From contig BFEA01000216.1 in the NCBI GenBank assembly GCA_003427395.1, positions 1,536,084 through 1,592,950 on the forward strand: 56,867 bases of DNA, given 5' to 3'. Positions 10,505 through 21,100 of the stretch are shown here, piece by piece. The stretch's first letter is position 1. The number at the start of each line of letters is the position of its first letter. The translations under genes were made by a program, and so were the position numbers. The stretch is from Chara braunii (Eukaryota; Streptophyta; Charophyceae; Charales; Characeae). The notes below the pieces were generated by a model. That model made no database searches, was not told the origin of the DNA, and saw only the letters and a list, made by a program, of their open reading frames with translations.

Positions 10505-10860
10505 ACTTGGCTTTGTATAGATTTTGGTAAGCTACTTTCTCTACGGGAACACTGTCGAAATTTATGCAAATCCAAAGAGTTAGTCAAATATTGATTTTTC
10601 AAAGTTCAACTTGTCTAAAGTTCATATATGGCTTGGTAAAAATCTGGGAAGTCTCATTTTCTAAAGGGAGTGCTGTCCAAATTTTTGCTAAATCAGAGAG
10701 TTAGACAAAATTGGACTTTGGGAAGTTGAAGGTTACTTCTGTTTTCATATTCAGGCTGATATAAATTATGGAAAGACAATTTTCCTATGGGAAGCGCTGC
10801 CGAAATTTTCTTAGTTTAAAGGAGATAGGTTATATTTTGACAGGTGACGATTCTGGCGAT
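10505..10860 (+). repeat. Three degenerate copies of a ~115-bp unit
   Basis: Three consecutive blocks share the order GGCTT..TA.A..TT.GG.AAG, TTTTCTAAAGGGA-like, CTGTCCAAATTT-like, then an (A/G)AG(A)GTTAG.CAAA-like end. The best-kept core is GGGA-n3-CTG-n-C-n-AAATTT, at about 10546-10565, 10665-10684 and 10790-10809. Divergence between copies is high, so the duplications are old or the core is under constraint. No coding frame crosses all three. Confidence 0.6.
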
Positions 10861-10966
10861 CCACCCTGAATAGGGGAGATTCTGCAGTTGGTCTACTTTT
10901 GCTTAGGCACTGGCTTAGAGGTAGACTTAGGCTTAGCTTATAGGGAGATTTTGAGTGAGAATGTAT

Positions 10967-11127
10967 TATGGAGTTGTATTCTCCATACAGTTATGATTTT
11001 AGCTTGGGGATTGGCCTGTTTTGTGTTACAAGTCTTCTTGATCGATTGATTCAGAATTTGGGCTAGATTCAGGTTGATCCTACGAGGATCGTCTTCTGTT
11101 ATCACTGATAACAGGTCGGTTGCCGAC
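10967..11127. other. Group of four hairpins
   Basis: TATGGAG/CTCCATA (10967-10987), GATCCT/AGGATC (11076-11090, loop ACG), CTGTTATCA/TGATAACAG (11096-11114, single-base centre) and GTCGG/CCGAC (11115-11127, loop TTG). The last three stand side by side with almost no spacer, as in a folded RNA 3' region. Confidence 0.7.
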
Positions 11128-12607
11128 TCGTCGGTTTGCGATTAAACTCCAACCCACTCTTGCCACTCAACCTAAAGACTCTAGCCCTGTGGTTTGAATT
11201 GTTTCATTGTGTTTTCACCCGTACTTTATTGAATGACCATTTAACAAAAGTACATAGTATTTATTTAGGGGAGTTGCACAAGAGTGAGGTTTGTATGGCT
11301 AAAGCAAGAGGTATGAGCATAGAGAATGGTTGAAGTTGACCCTGTGTAGTGCGTGGACTTTTGTTGAATCTTTGATGTGATTGCATGTATGTTTGTGATT
11401 CGGATTCTGGATGTGACTGCCTGCGATTACATACATATATGGCTGAGAGGAGTCCCACTGTGACTGTGAGAAATGATCGTCCTATATAAATAAACCTTAT
11501 GTATATATTTATATGTTCCTAGGGTATGCGCGCGACTTACTTTGATCGTGCGCAAGGGTTAACCAAATTATGGCTTGAGAGAAAAGGAAGACCCTCTTTT
11601 ATTCTTTGCTTTTTAGAGATTTTTATAGTTGAACGTTGTAGTCCGTGACAACCGTCAAAGTCAAACCCCTTGACTTATCTTCAAGCCCAAAAAAAAAGGG
11701 TTGGTCTCTAGGGCGATAAGAGACAACGGCCACCACAGGTATGAACCTGTGTACCACCCACTCTCCGCAGGGTGCAGAAGTGGGTGTGGTTCTCAACCGC
11801 GCTTGGTGGTTATCCATCGTCGAGAGATTAACCCTCAAAGCACGTGTCAGTTGACACTTGAGTGTCGAATGCGACCCTCGAGATCAACGAGGATTGCATG
11901 AGTATGGGTACTACATAGTACGCCATCATTGCGACTGTTTGCGTACGTTTGCATTGCGAGTCAATATGAGTTAGCCCTGTGTCCACACGGTTTTATATTA
12001 AGTCTCGCGTGCGACGCCTATCTCATTTCCGCATTGGGAAGTTATGGGATGGCTACCGAGGGGCTAGGAGCGTTGTCGCGTTGGTTGTGTTGCGTCGTTT
12101 CGTGCGTGTATCGTGTGTGTGTGTTTTATTTTTGCGTTCGTAGAGTGGTGTATGTGTGGTGAGTGGGATGCGTCCTAGTCGACCGATGACGGACCGCGCT
12201 TGGAACTTCAGCCCCCCAAGATGTCGGTTCGCATGCGAGTCCGAAAGAGGCATAATACCACGTGTACCCCCGATGCTACAACGAATGAGAAACGTCCTCG
12301 GCTGGTCCACCTCTGCGATTGCAACTGATCAGCTTTCGTACTGTGGACTGGTAGCTCGGCGAGGATACGCCCACCGAAGGGAGGTGGCAGCTCCCGTAAG
12401 GTGGAGGTAAGTCGTGCCCCGTGTACGCCCTATCCTGTCGTAGGGGCTCGCGAGAGGTATGGCTGGCGCACTCGGCCGGAGCGGCTTGCGGAAGCTCCAT
12501 GTATATTCGCGACGAAGGATCTAAACCAACTCCTGCGTGATGCAACCGGGAGGGTCCCGCGATGCCTTGGTGCGGTGTCGGACCGATGCGCTCGACACCA
12601 CAATGGT
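11128..12607. other. Gene-free stretch left of B1
   Basis: No frame has recognisable similarity, and no tandem repeat or RNA gene is evident. Similarity between B1 and B2 ends near 12608, so this is flank of B1 or unrelated sequence. Confidence 0.5.
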
Positions 12608-13622
12608 TGTAATGATCCGGTCAGGGCGGTGTCAATGCCCTGTGGTGGGTGCAGACCTCATCCGGTACCTCGCTCGGTCCCTCCCTTTGGACAGCACCAC
12701 TCAACTTAATGCGATCAGCCTTGGTCCATCCCAAGCGGCCACGCCGCCCCTCTATGGTATGGCGTGTGGTTGGGGAGAGCAAATGAGACTAGCAAAAAAA
12801 TGGTACCTCACTCGTTTGGTTCCACACCCTTGACGTTTAGGCTCCCAACATGAGGCGCAGTTTGAACTCCCCGACTAGAGCTCGTTGTCGGAGTTAGTTT
12901 CGGGCGGTTAGCACCAATCAAAGAGAAAGATGCCTTAATCCTCCAACCCTTATCCTCCCTTATGAGGAACGGTCGCGCTGAGACTTTTCCCTTGAAGGGT
13001 AGAGGTTTTGGGGTCGCGGTGCATGCACCGGTATCCCCCTCCTGCTGAGGAATGAGACTAGAAGGAAAGCAAAATCATTCCAATGATATTTTCATGTCTT
13101 TTCCAATCCGCCTAGGGCCCCTTGATATGCAATGCAATTTTCAATCCTCAAGCAATTCCTCAATGCAAACCCCAGATCTTTCATGCTCCATCCATCTCAC
13201 TCAGCCATGCAAGGGCACCCTAGTAACATTTCTTAAAATGACCCTTATTAGGGGCCATTTTTTTCATTTCCGGTCGAACAACCTTATTAGGGTCATTCTT
13301 ATCCATTCCAGTCGAACGGCCTTGTCAGGGTCGTCCTTACTCATTTCAATTGGACGACCTTGTTAGGGTCGTCCTTATCCATTGCAATATTAGCGCCCGA
13401 GGGGGTGGGCCTCGAGGACACGGATCCCATCTTTGTCTCAGGGGTTAGAAGGTGACCATCTCTTACTGTTTTATGCGTGCGGTTTTCTTCATCCTTTCTC
13501 AATATAATTTGTTGTTCCTCATGCATACATCCGACTTAGCGTCTACTGCTCGAATTGAGGTTCACATCCTCAAACAACACTTAGCCCACCCGACCGTTCA
13601 ACCATAGCGAAGGGTAGGGATA
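12608..13622 (-). repeat. B1 3' LTR
   Basis: It is similar to 35711-37213 in reverse complement, including CACGCCATACCGTAGAGG-like text and the ATGAGGCGCAGTTTGAACT-like text. On the minus strand it starts at 13622 after a purine-rich AACAGAAAGGA tract and ends with ATTACA at 12608. The start is TA instead of TG, probably decay. It carries three or four copies of the ~43-bp repeat that is expanded in B2 (about 13255-13390), which partly explains 1.0 kb here against 1.5 kb in B2. Confidence 0.65.
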
Positions 13623-15069
13623 TCCTTTCTGTTTTCATTCTTTCTGACCTCTCAAGCTTCCTGCTACTTTTGACTCATTCATGACTCAATTGGATTAGGC
13701 TCTTAGGGAAGAGGGGTTCTCACGCCTCTTTACCCATAGGTCCCCTAACCTCTCTTGTACTCGACCAACTTTTAATGTCTTGCGTTGATGATCAATCCAA
13801 ACTTATAGTCTCTTTCCAAAGGTGCAATCTCTGTTTCATCCAAAGCTCACAATACACCCGCCCTAGCCAGTCTCATCTCATACCCCTTGCCCTTGTTTTG
13901 CACATAGCTTTTCGAAGGTAGCTCATACAGGAAGTGGTTCAAAATACTATTTTTTAACCCATCGAGGCATAGTTCTGGCGAGTCCTTGTACCGCTCATTC
14001 CTAGCAAGGTTACTCATACTATCCTGACTTTGTCACTCCAATATTGCAAAAGAAAAGCACAATTTTTGTTCGACGCTAATAACGTGTAGTCCCTCTCGTT
14101 GTCATCTGTCTTATCTCGCTCGGTTCCCTGCTCATCCTTTCTTCCTGCCGATGATTTGACTCCCAGGCCGAAAACCAGGATTGCCTTTTTTTTCCTTGCA
14201 ATTTCTCGCAACTTCCTTTTATTGTAAAAATCCAAGGGTGTGGCCGCCACTCCAGCCTCCATTAGCTCCCTGATCTTGATGTTCTAGTTGTGCTTGATTA
14301 TGCTAATCCATTGCTCAAACCAATGGTTGGGCGTTGACCCAAACTCATCTTCCCATCTGAAGGATCCTTCACGTGGGCGGTTGGTAGGGGGTCGCCTTTC
14401 TTCTCTGGGCCTGAGATCTCATCACTCTCATCACCACTATTAATATTGATGACCTCTTGCACTTCTTCCTCCTCGTCCTCATCCTTTTCCGTTCGTACGG
14501 GGCTGAACTCACTCGTGAGGTTATCCGGATTTAAGTTACAAGGGATGTCCATCCTCCTTTCATACCCTTCCCCAAAGTCCGTGTATCCTCCCTCACAACT
14601 GCAGTGGCCGCTTCGTTCGTTATGCGAATTCTCTCTTTCTTCTTCCTTTTTTTCGCATCTGTCATTCATATCTTGTTTTTCTTCGTTCTCCCCACATCAA
14701 GGCTCATGCTGTTTGCACTCCTCGGCCTTCTTTTCGGCAAAGGTCCGAGCCCTTTTTTCTCCTAATCTGCCCCTTCTTCCCACACTCGCCTTCTCTTCCT
14801 CGCTCTCACTCCCCTGATGAGATATATATCTCTTCTCCCTTTATGAGATGCGAAGGTCCTCTACACACAAGTTTTCTTGCTCCTCTGCCTACCACTTGTT
14901 TGGACAGGTACCCTATATACAATTTTCTCTTTACGGTTCTCCGCTCCCCACTTGGTCCTGTTCCTTCCCGCTCGCTGGGCCTGTTGATCATATTGTTGCT
15001 GTTCTCGTTGCCGAATTTCATTCTCGCTTCCTTAAGGCTTCCTTCCTGATCATGTAGAACAAACAACAC
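13623..15069 (-). pseudogene. B1 post-integrase acidic ORF, broken
   Basis: Minus-strand segments 14806-15069, 14298-14669 and 14014-14262 match, in order, the B2 protein at 34479-35234. Shared pieces are CRGPS..L..GEEIYIS, the acidic DEEEEVQEV followed by I-x-I-x-SGDE-x-DEIS, and AGVAATPLDFY. Stops and frameshifts separate the segments. The function is unknown. It is neither the integrase GPF/Y module nor a chromodomain that I can recognise. Its presence in two copies, downstream of integrase, suggests a real extra gene of this family. The stretch 13623-14013 has no supported coding. Confidence 0.6.
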
Positions 15070-15472
15070 TCGTCGAGCCCCTCATACACACATTCCCTCA
15101 GTTCGGGAGGAGATACCTTTTCCCCCAGTGTGCTCCCCGTATCCCTCGCATAGAGCCATTATCATACATTGCCCCGCAGTTGTAATGATCTCATTATTTC
15201 CCTACAAAAACTATAGTACAATGCTCCAGGCAGCCTTTCCCACTACCATTCATCCCTTACATACAAAACCATTGGTACAAAAGTTCCAGGGCATCTCGCT
15301 TTCCATTTTCAATCATTCCAATCCATTACCCCCTCCCAAAAAAAGAAAACCCCACAGACGTAACCAAAGACAAAATATAGTGTGGGCGGGGTTGCCACCA
15401 ACTCTCAGCTTGTAGACTCCTCAATTTCCTTATTCTGGGCCTCTTGAAGCCATTGTTCCACTGGATCCCGAC

Positions 15473-16516
15473 TTAGAAACCTGAGCAGTTGTTACGTGGG
15501 AAGGGTCCTTTCAATGCAGTCTCATCCAAATCTTCAAATTCGAAGGTGTTCAGTCCCACACGTTTAGCGACCCGGTAGGGGCTTTTGAACCTCCTCCCCA
15601 GTTGTCGAGACCATGCGCTTTTTAGTGCCGAGTTTCTTACCAATACCATTTGCCCCACTTGAAGTGGCTCCTTTCGGATATTCTTAACCTGGTCCCATCT
15701 TGCTTTGTCCCTCATCCTGTTGTCTAGTATCCGGTTGATAACGTCTTCCTTGACATCCTCGTTTCTAAGGACCTGCTGACACCGTGCCTCAATTAACTCT
15801 TCCTTAGGAGTCATGTTCTTCGAAAAGACGGTCTGCTTAAGGTATCTAGGCCAACTCCCCAGATCGTCCGCCGCGAGCTTCGCAATTGTGTTCTTTAAGG
15901 TCTGGTGCCCCCTTTCCACATGTGCATTGGCCTCCGGGTGATATGACTCGATGAGTTTGATAGGTACGCAAAGCCTTTTAAGCATTCCCAACACTTCTTG
16001 GTTTACAAACTTCGTTCCATTGTCTGCTATAAACCTCTTGATGAAGGGATGCTTTAGGTAGAAACCCTCTATCCAATTCGCCACACCTTTCACCGTCTTT
16101 TTCTTGAGGGCGATTGCCTCCACGAACCCACTTAAATTGTCTCGCGCGTCCAAGATATACTTGTATTCGTCCGTTGATACAGGCATGACCGCAAAGTCAA
16201 GGTGGACCAGATGTCCCGGTCCTAGCACCCGTGTTGGTCTAAACGACTCGAAGACGCGGACCGAGCTCCGTTCCTGGTAGATCAGACAGGTCTGACAGTA
16301 CGTGGTCACCATCCTGCCATGCCTGACCAATAATAGAGAGGTGTTATTTTTGCAAGGGTCCCTTTGGACGATCGATGTCCCCCCGCCCGTCGTGCATCGC
16401 CTGGACCTCCCGCATACGACTCTCCTAAGCGTAACGCCTTCCTCCCTCCTGAACCAATGACCGTTCCTTAGGACGTATCTTTCGGCCTCCTTCCTTGCTT
16501 TAAGGTTGACCTCCAC
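15473..16516 (-). pseudogene. int: B1 integrase
   Basis: An open frame of 347 codons starts just below a stop at 16518-16520. It shows the zinc-binding end (CQTCLI-x-QE), the first catalytic Asp in HLDFAV, the second in FIADNGTKF, and Glu in HVERGH, followed by a basic C-terminal region (LVRNSAL, RFKSPYRVAKR) of the GPF/Y type. The segment before the CC pair is scrambled compared with B2 (TTGGG...NNTS in place of the HDGLAGGH-like part). About 45 residues after NMTPK, present in B2 at 34189-34310, are deleted. It is therefore unlikely to be active even though the frame is open. Confidence 0.85.
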
Positions 16517-16519
16517 GGG

Positions 16520-17335
16520 CTACTTGTTTCCTACCAGCAGCAATCCGATTTCTCGAAAGATCCTTTCATACATCTGAACATAGAAAAACTCATTTCCTTC
16601 CTGATCCTCACCCTGCCTCTCCTGCATCTGGTTTACCATTAGCTGCAACTCTTTTCGTTCCCAAGACTGTACTAAACTCATCACGGCTTCCCGACCTCCC
16701 TCAACGGCCATTGCTATCAAGTCCTCCCTCGGACCTACTATCGCTCCCCACAAATCCTTCTCCTCTTTGTGTCCTAGTGTAGTGATTGACCCCTCCCTAA
16801 GTTCCGCAACTACGGCAGGTGCCCCTTTCTCCAAAGTCTGAATCAACAATTCTCCCGACGCGCATCCTTCGCTCATCATTTCATTATCCACCGGAAGGGT
16901 CTCTCCTTCGTATTCCAGTAACGAGTCGATGGGTTCCGCATCCTCCACCCCTTCGGGCCCTTCGGGCGTGATGCAGACCCGACTTAGCCTATCAGCCTTG
17001 TTTCTGAGTCCAGCAATTCGTTCGATCTTGTAATCAAACTGCCAGATAAATCCTACCCATCTCCCAACCGTCGGATCTATAGGCTTGTAATTCTTTAAAG
17101 CCCCCGCGACATTGGTCAGATCGATCCTTAGGATAAAACGCCTCCCAAATATGTAGGCTTGAAAAGTTTTGAGGCACTGTAGAACGACTAGGACCTCCTT
17201 CTTGAACTGGGAGTATCGCCATTCAGCAGAGTTCGGGGTTCAGAATCGACTTTCAAACATAATTGGCCTTTCTTTCCCTCCCTCATCTTTTTATATCAGA
17301 ACGCCCTCTACGGCCAAGGGTCCCTCATCCGTCTC
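16520..17335 (-). pseudogene. B1 RNase H C-terminal part and pol spacer
   Basis: The minus-strand frame 16520-16948 (MEDAEPID..., AVEGGREAVMSLVQSWERK) is collinear with B2 at 33031-33399. To its right the WQFDYKIERI and NKAD-x-LSRV pieces and the KPIDPTVGRW segment of RNase H continue to the foldback insertion. TGG is intact here where B2 has TGA at 32944-32946. The RNase H frame is interrupted by small indels near 17100-17250. Confidence 0.7.
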
Positions 17336-17803
17336 GAGGATAAGAGAGAAGGTTATCACCACTTCAGGACACTCTTCACCACTTCAGGATGCAGCCTGCC
17401 TAAACAGGTGATTTTCAGGGTTTTCGGACCTTTCACCACTTCATGACCATTAAGGTCTGAAAATCCTGAATGGTCCTGAAGTGGTGCAAAGTCCAAAACC
17501 CCTGAAAACCACCTGTTTAGGCAGGTTGCATCCTCAAGTGGTGAAGGGTGGTTTTAATGGTCTTCGGACCTTTCACCACTTCAGGACTATTCAAGATTTT
17601 CAGATTGCCCAAAACTCTCACTTGACCACTTCAGGACACCCTTCACCAGTTCAGGATGCAGACTGCCTAAACATGTGGTTTTCAAGGTCTTCGGACCTTT
17701 CACCACTTCAGGACCATTCAGGATTTTCAGACTGCCCAAAACTCTCACTTCAAAATTTTCATTCCTGAATTTTCAGCTACCCGATAACCGCTTGTAGAGG
17801 ATA
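17336..17803. mobile_element. Foldback MITE-like element with 7-bp target duplication
   Basis: A 454-bp insert (17343-17796) is flanked by GAGGATA at 17336-17342 and 17797-17803. Removing the insert and one GAGGATA restores gap-free alignment with the B2 sequence around 32650-32670. The ends share GGTTATC in inverted orientation, as a weak terminal inverted repeat. Inside, the left half contains an inverted repeat (about 17371-17452 against 17470-17550), and further direct copies of CTTTCACCACTTCAGGA follow. No transposase is encoded. The 7-bp duplication may be a decayed 8-bp hAT-type site, but the superfamily is not certain. Confidence 0.85.
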
Positions 17804-18184
17804 CACGGTTGTCCAACTTCGTCGTTAAAACAAGGCGTTGCCAAAGTGACTTGCTCCGATGTCAGTATGTCCTTGAGGGTTCAGACAGCTCCCTCTCACT
17901 CCTCAGTCCAATCCATGGTTCCTTCCTCTCTTATCATGGCGCAGATAGGCTCTACGATTTTGGGAAAATTTCTAATAAAAATCTTCCAAAAGACGACCAC
18001 GCCTAAGAATGCCTTTACCTCCATCGTCGTGTGCAGGGGCGTTTGCCACTGAAATATCTTGTCGGTCTTTGTCGGGTCCAACTTTCTTCCATATGTGCCA
18101 CAACGAAATCCCAGTATGGTCACCTCCGACACTACCAGAATATTCTTTGGTCCGCTAGCCGTGATGTTATATACTAGAAAACGG
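17804..18184 (-). pseudogene. B1 reverse transcriptase, C-terminal fragment
   Basis: On the minus strand it encodes FLVYNITASGPK, VTILGFRCG, LDPTKTDKI and FLGVVVFWK-IFI, the thumb/connection part of Gypsy RT, then the start of RNase H. It is collinear with B2 at 32269-32640 and lacks the TGA that B2 has at 32467-32469. The RT palm with YIDD is missing because the A2 LTR begins at 18185. Confidence 0.85.
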
Positions 18185-21100
18185 TGTCGGGACTGGTGGG
18201 TCCCGAATAACATCTCGTCACTCGAGAGACTGTATACAGCCAGATTGTGCACGACATAGAAATCTGGAGTAAGGAGGTAAGATAGAGAAAAGACAAAGGA
18301 CTAGGTCATCGGAAGGAATGATGCCCTGGGTTGGGAACCGTCGGGGAAAGTACCAGTGACGACAAGCAAGTAAGCGCAAGGACAGGGGCACACGGAACGT
18401 AGCATGAGGCCAGGAGGGCCATCGGAATTCAACAAGACTAAGGCCAAGGGGTCATTGACCCGGCGAACACGGCACGACAACGACAAAAGAATGAGGAAGT
18501 CGAGAGGTGGACGGCCCCGCAGGTCGTGGGATGCTAGAGAATAAGGGCCCGACATGAGGGCCACCTACGACAATTAACGGGAACCGAGGGATGGAGGTCC
18601 CGCGGCCAGAGAAAAATAACGCACGCAAAGGCTCAAAAAAAAGCAAGAGAGAGGGGCCACCATAGGGCGGCGGACGCCCAAAGAACGTGGGACACCCTGA
18701 GGAAAGGCACCGGGGACCACGCAGGGCTAAGTGAAAATAATGGTATCCGGGATAAAATGTGTCACGGACCACCGACGGGACTAAGTGTTGGGGACCACCG
18801 GCGGGACTAAGTGTCGAGGACCACCGGCGGGACTCAGTGTCGGGGACTACTGGCGGGACTAAGTATCGGGGACCACCGGCGGGACTAAGTGTCGGGGATC
18901 GCCGGTGGGACTAACCGGGGACCATGCAGGACTAAGTGAAAATAATGGTATCGGGGATAANNNNNNNNNNNNNNNNNNNNNNNNNNNNNNNNNNNNNNNN
19001 NNNNNNNNNNNNNNNNNNNNNNNNNACTAAGTGAAAATAATGGTATCGGGGATAAAATGTGTCAGAGACCACCGGTGAGACTAAGTGTCGGGGACCACCG
19101 GCGGGACTAAGTGTCGGGGACCACCGGCGGGACTCAGTGTCGGGGACCACCGGCGGGACTAAGTGCCAGGGACCACCGGCGGGACTAAGTGTCGAGGACC
19201 GTCGGTGGGACTAAGTGTCGGGGACCATCGACGAAAAAGTGGCGGGGACATATGAAGGTATCAAGAGGAAACAACGACACCACATAAAGGAAAAATAATT
19301 AAGACAGGGTGCACCGTCAAGATGAAGATCTTGACGGCCAAAAATATTAGCACCGCTAAACAGGAAGGCCGAAAGGAAAAGAAAAAGTAAAGAAACGTGA
19401 AGTGAAAGGCATGGGAACAATCCGCAAAATCTCATGAGAAAAATAGGCCTCCGGGAGAAAATCGGAGTAGGAGGGGCCACTATGGGGAAAAAATAGAGGA
19501 AAGAGGGAGTTCCCATGGGCATGAAAAAACCATTATTGCAGTCCGAGAAATAACAGACTGAATCTTGGGCATAGAAAGGGCCAAAACTAAGAGGAAGGGA
19601 CTAGAAAAGGGCATTAACGACCACTTGACACTTGGCATGCTATAAAAAAAGAAAGAAAAGAAAAGAAAATGTGGGAGAATAAGACAAAAAGAGTGAGAGA
19701 GAGTGAGTGAGTTGGCCGTCCGTAGGGACTGCCACAAGTAGGGACTTGCAGATCCCTACTGTCTAACAAAGGAGGAAAAAGAAAAGAAAAGAAAAAAGAA
19801 AAAAGCCTTAACGGTAAAAAACGGCCACTTGGGGAGATATATCTGTGACCAGATTCATTCTGGAATATGGTGGTTGCAAAGGATCTTGATTTTCCTTTGA
19901 TTTTGCAGAGAAAATCAAAGAAAATCAAGGCCCCATGCAACCGAAATAAAACGGATTACATGGGGGAGGGAGAAACACATGTTTTAGGTGCATCCGGAGC
20001 CAAAATTGAGTCCGGATGCACTTGGGAGTTGACCGTTTCTTTTTCTTTCGAGTAAGGGCTAGCTGTGGGGCATTGGGGCTAGGGAATTGACCCCTATTGC
20101 AGTCCGAGTGGCAACGGACTGCATAGGGATGTAAAAACACATGTTTTAGGTGCGTCCGAAGCCAATATTGAGCCCGGATGCACTTAGAAATCAAAGGCTT
20201 CATTTTCTTTTAGCATGGGGCAAATTGTGGGGTTGTGGGACTAGGAAAATGACCATGATTGCAGCCCGAGAAATAACTGACTGCATGGGGATGCCTAGGC
20301 TAAGGCAAAATAAGCCACGGCAAACCTAAAAGGGCTAGAAAGAAGTAATTTCGGCATAGGGCAAGTAGCGACAGTAAATGGCAACTGTGAGATGAGATCT
20401 CACGGTTAAGAGAAATCGGCACACCTGTGGCACCTAAGGGAGAGATGTTGGGACCACTAAGGGCAAGGATGTCCAAAACTAAAAATGGGACACCATCCGA
20501 GAAATTGCCGGGAACAAAGTGGACCCAAATAATATAAATCGAAAAACGGGACACGAGCCGAAGGGACTACCGGCGGGACAAAAAAATGGGACTAGTACGG
20601 AGGAAAGTGGCGGGGACTTGAGATGTCCCAAGGGAACCATAGGCCAACACAAGAAATAATTGCGCAAGCAAGCACTAGTGAGGACAAGAAGGAGAGTCGT
20701 GAGAGATAAAAGTGTGAAATAATGGTGTTGGGAGGGCTGTCCAACAGTCTGAGATATCTCGGAGTAGCTAGGCATGAGAAAATAGAGCATCAGAGGCTCA
20801 ACATAAGAAAAAGGTTGTCCGAAGAAAATCGGAGCAAAACGGAGACAAAATGGATCCCCCTAGGAGCATGGGGGTGCTATTATTGTAATCCGAGATATAA
20901 CGGCCATGTACCAGCCATAAATCTAGCCATGAATCTAGCATGAGGTCCCAAGGCCTAGAAAGAGGGTGATAGCTGTTTGACACTTGTCACAACTGAAATA
21001 AAAGAATAAGAAAGAAAAATGAGAGAAAATGGAGAGAGAATGACACAAAAGGGAAAAAAAAAGTGGAGGAGATTGTGCCGGCCTATTGGGACCTACACAG

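Larger units (their letters stand above)
12608..18184 (-). mobile_element. B1: 3' half of a Ty3/Gypsy element, minus strand
   Basis: Reading leftwards from 18184 the order is RT fragment, RNase H, spacer, integrase, acidic ORF, LTR. It is collinear with 32270-37213 of B2 on the other strand. The 5' half (gag, protease, RT palm) is absent because A2 inserted at 18184/18185. A foldback element interrupts RNase H at 17343-17796. Compared with B2, B1 lacks a stretch of integrase after the catalytic core but keeps the integrase C terminus that B2 has lost. Confidence 0.9.
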
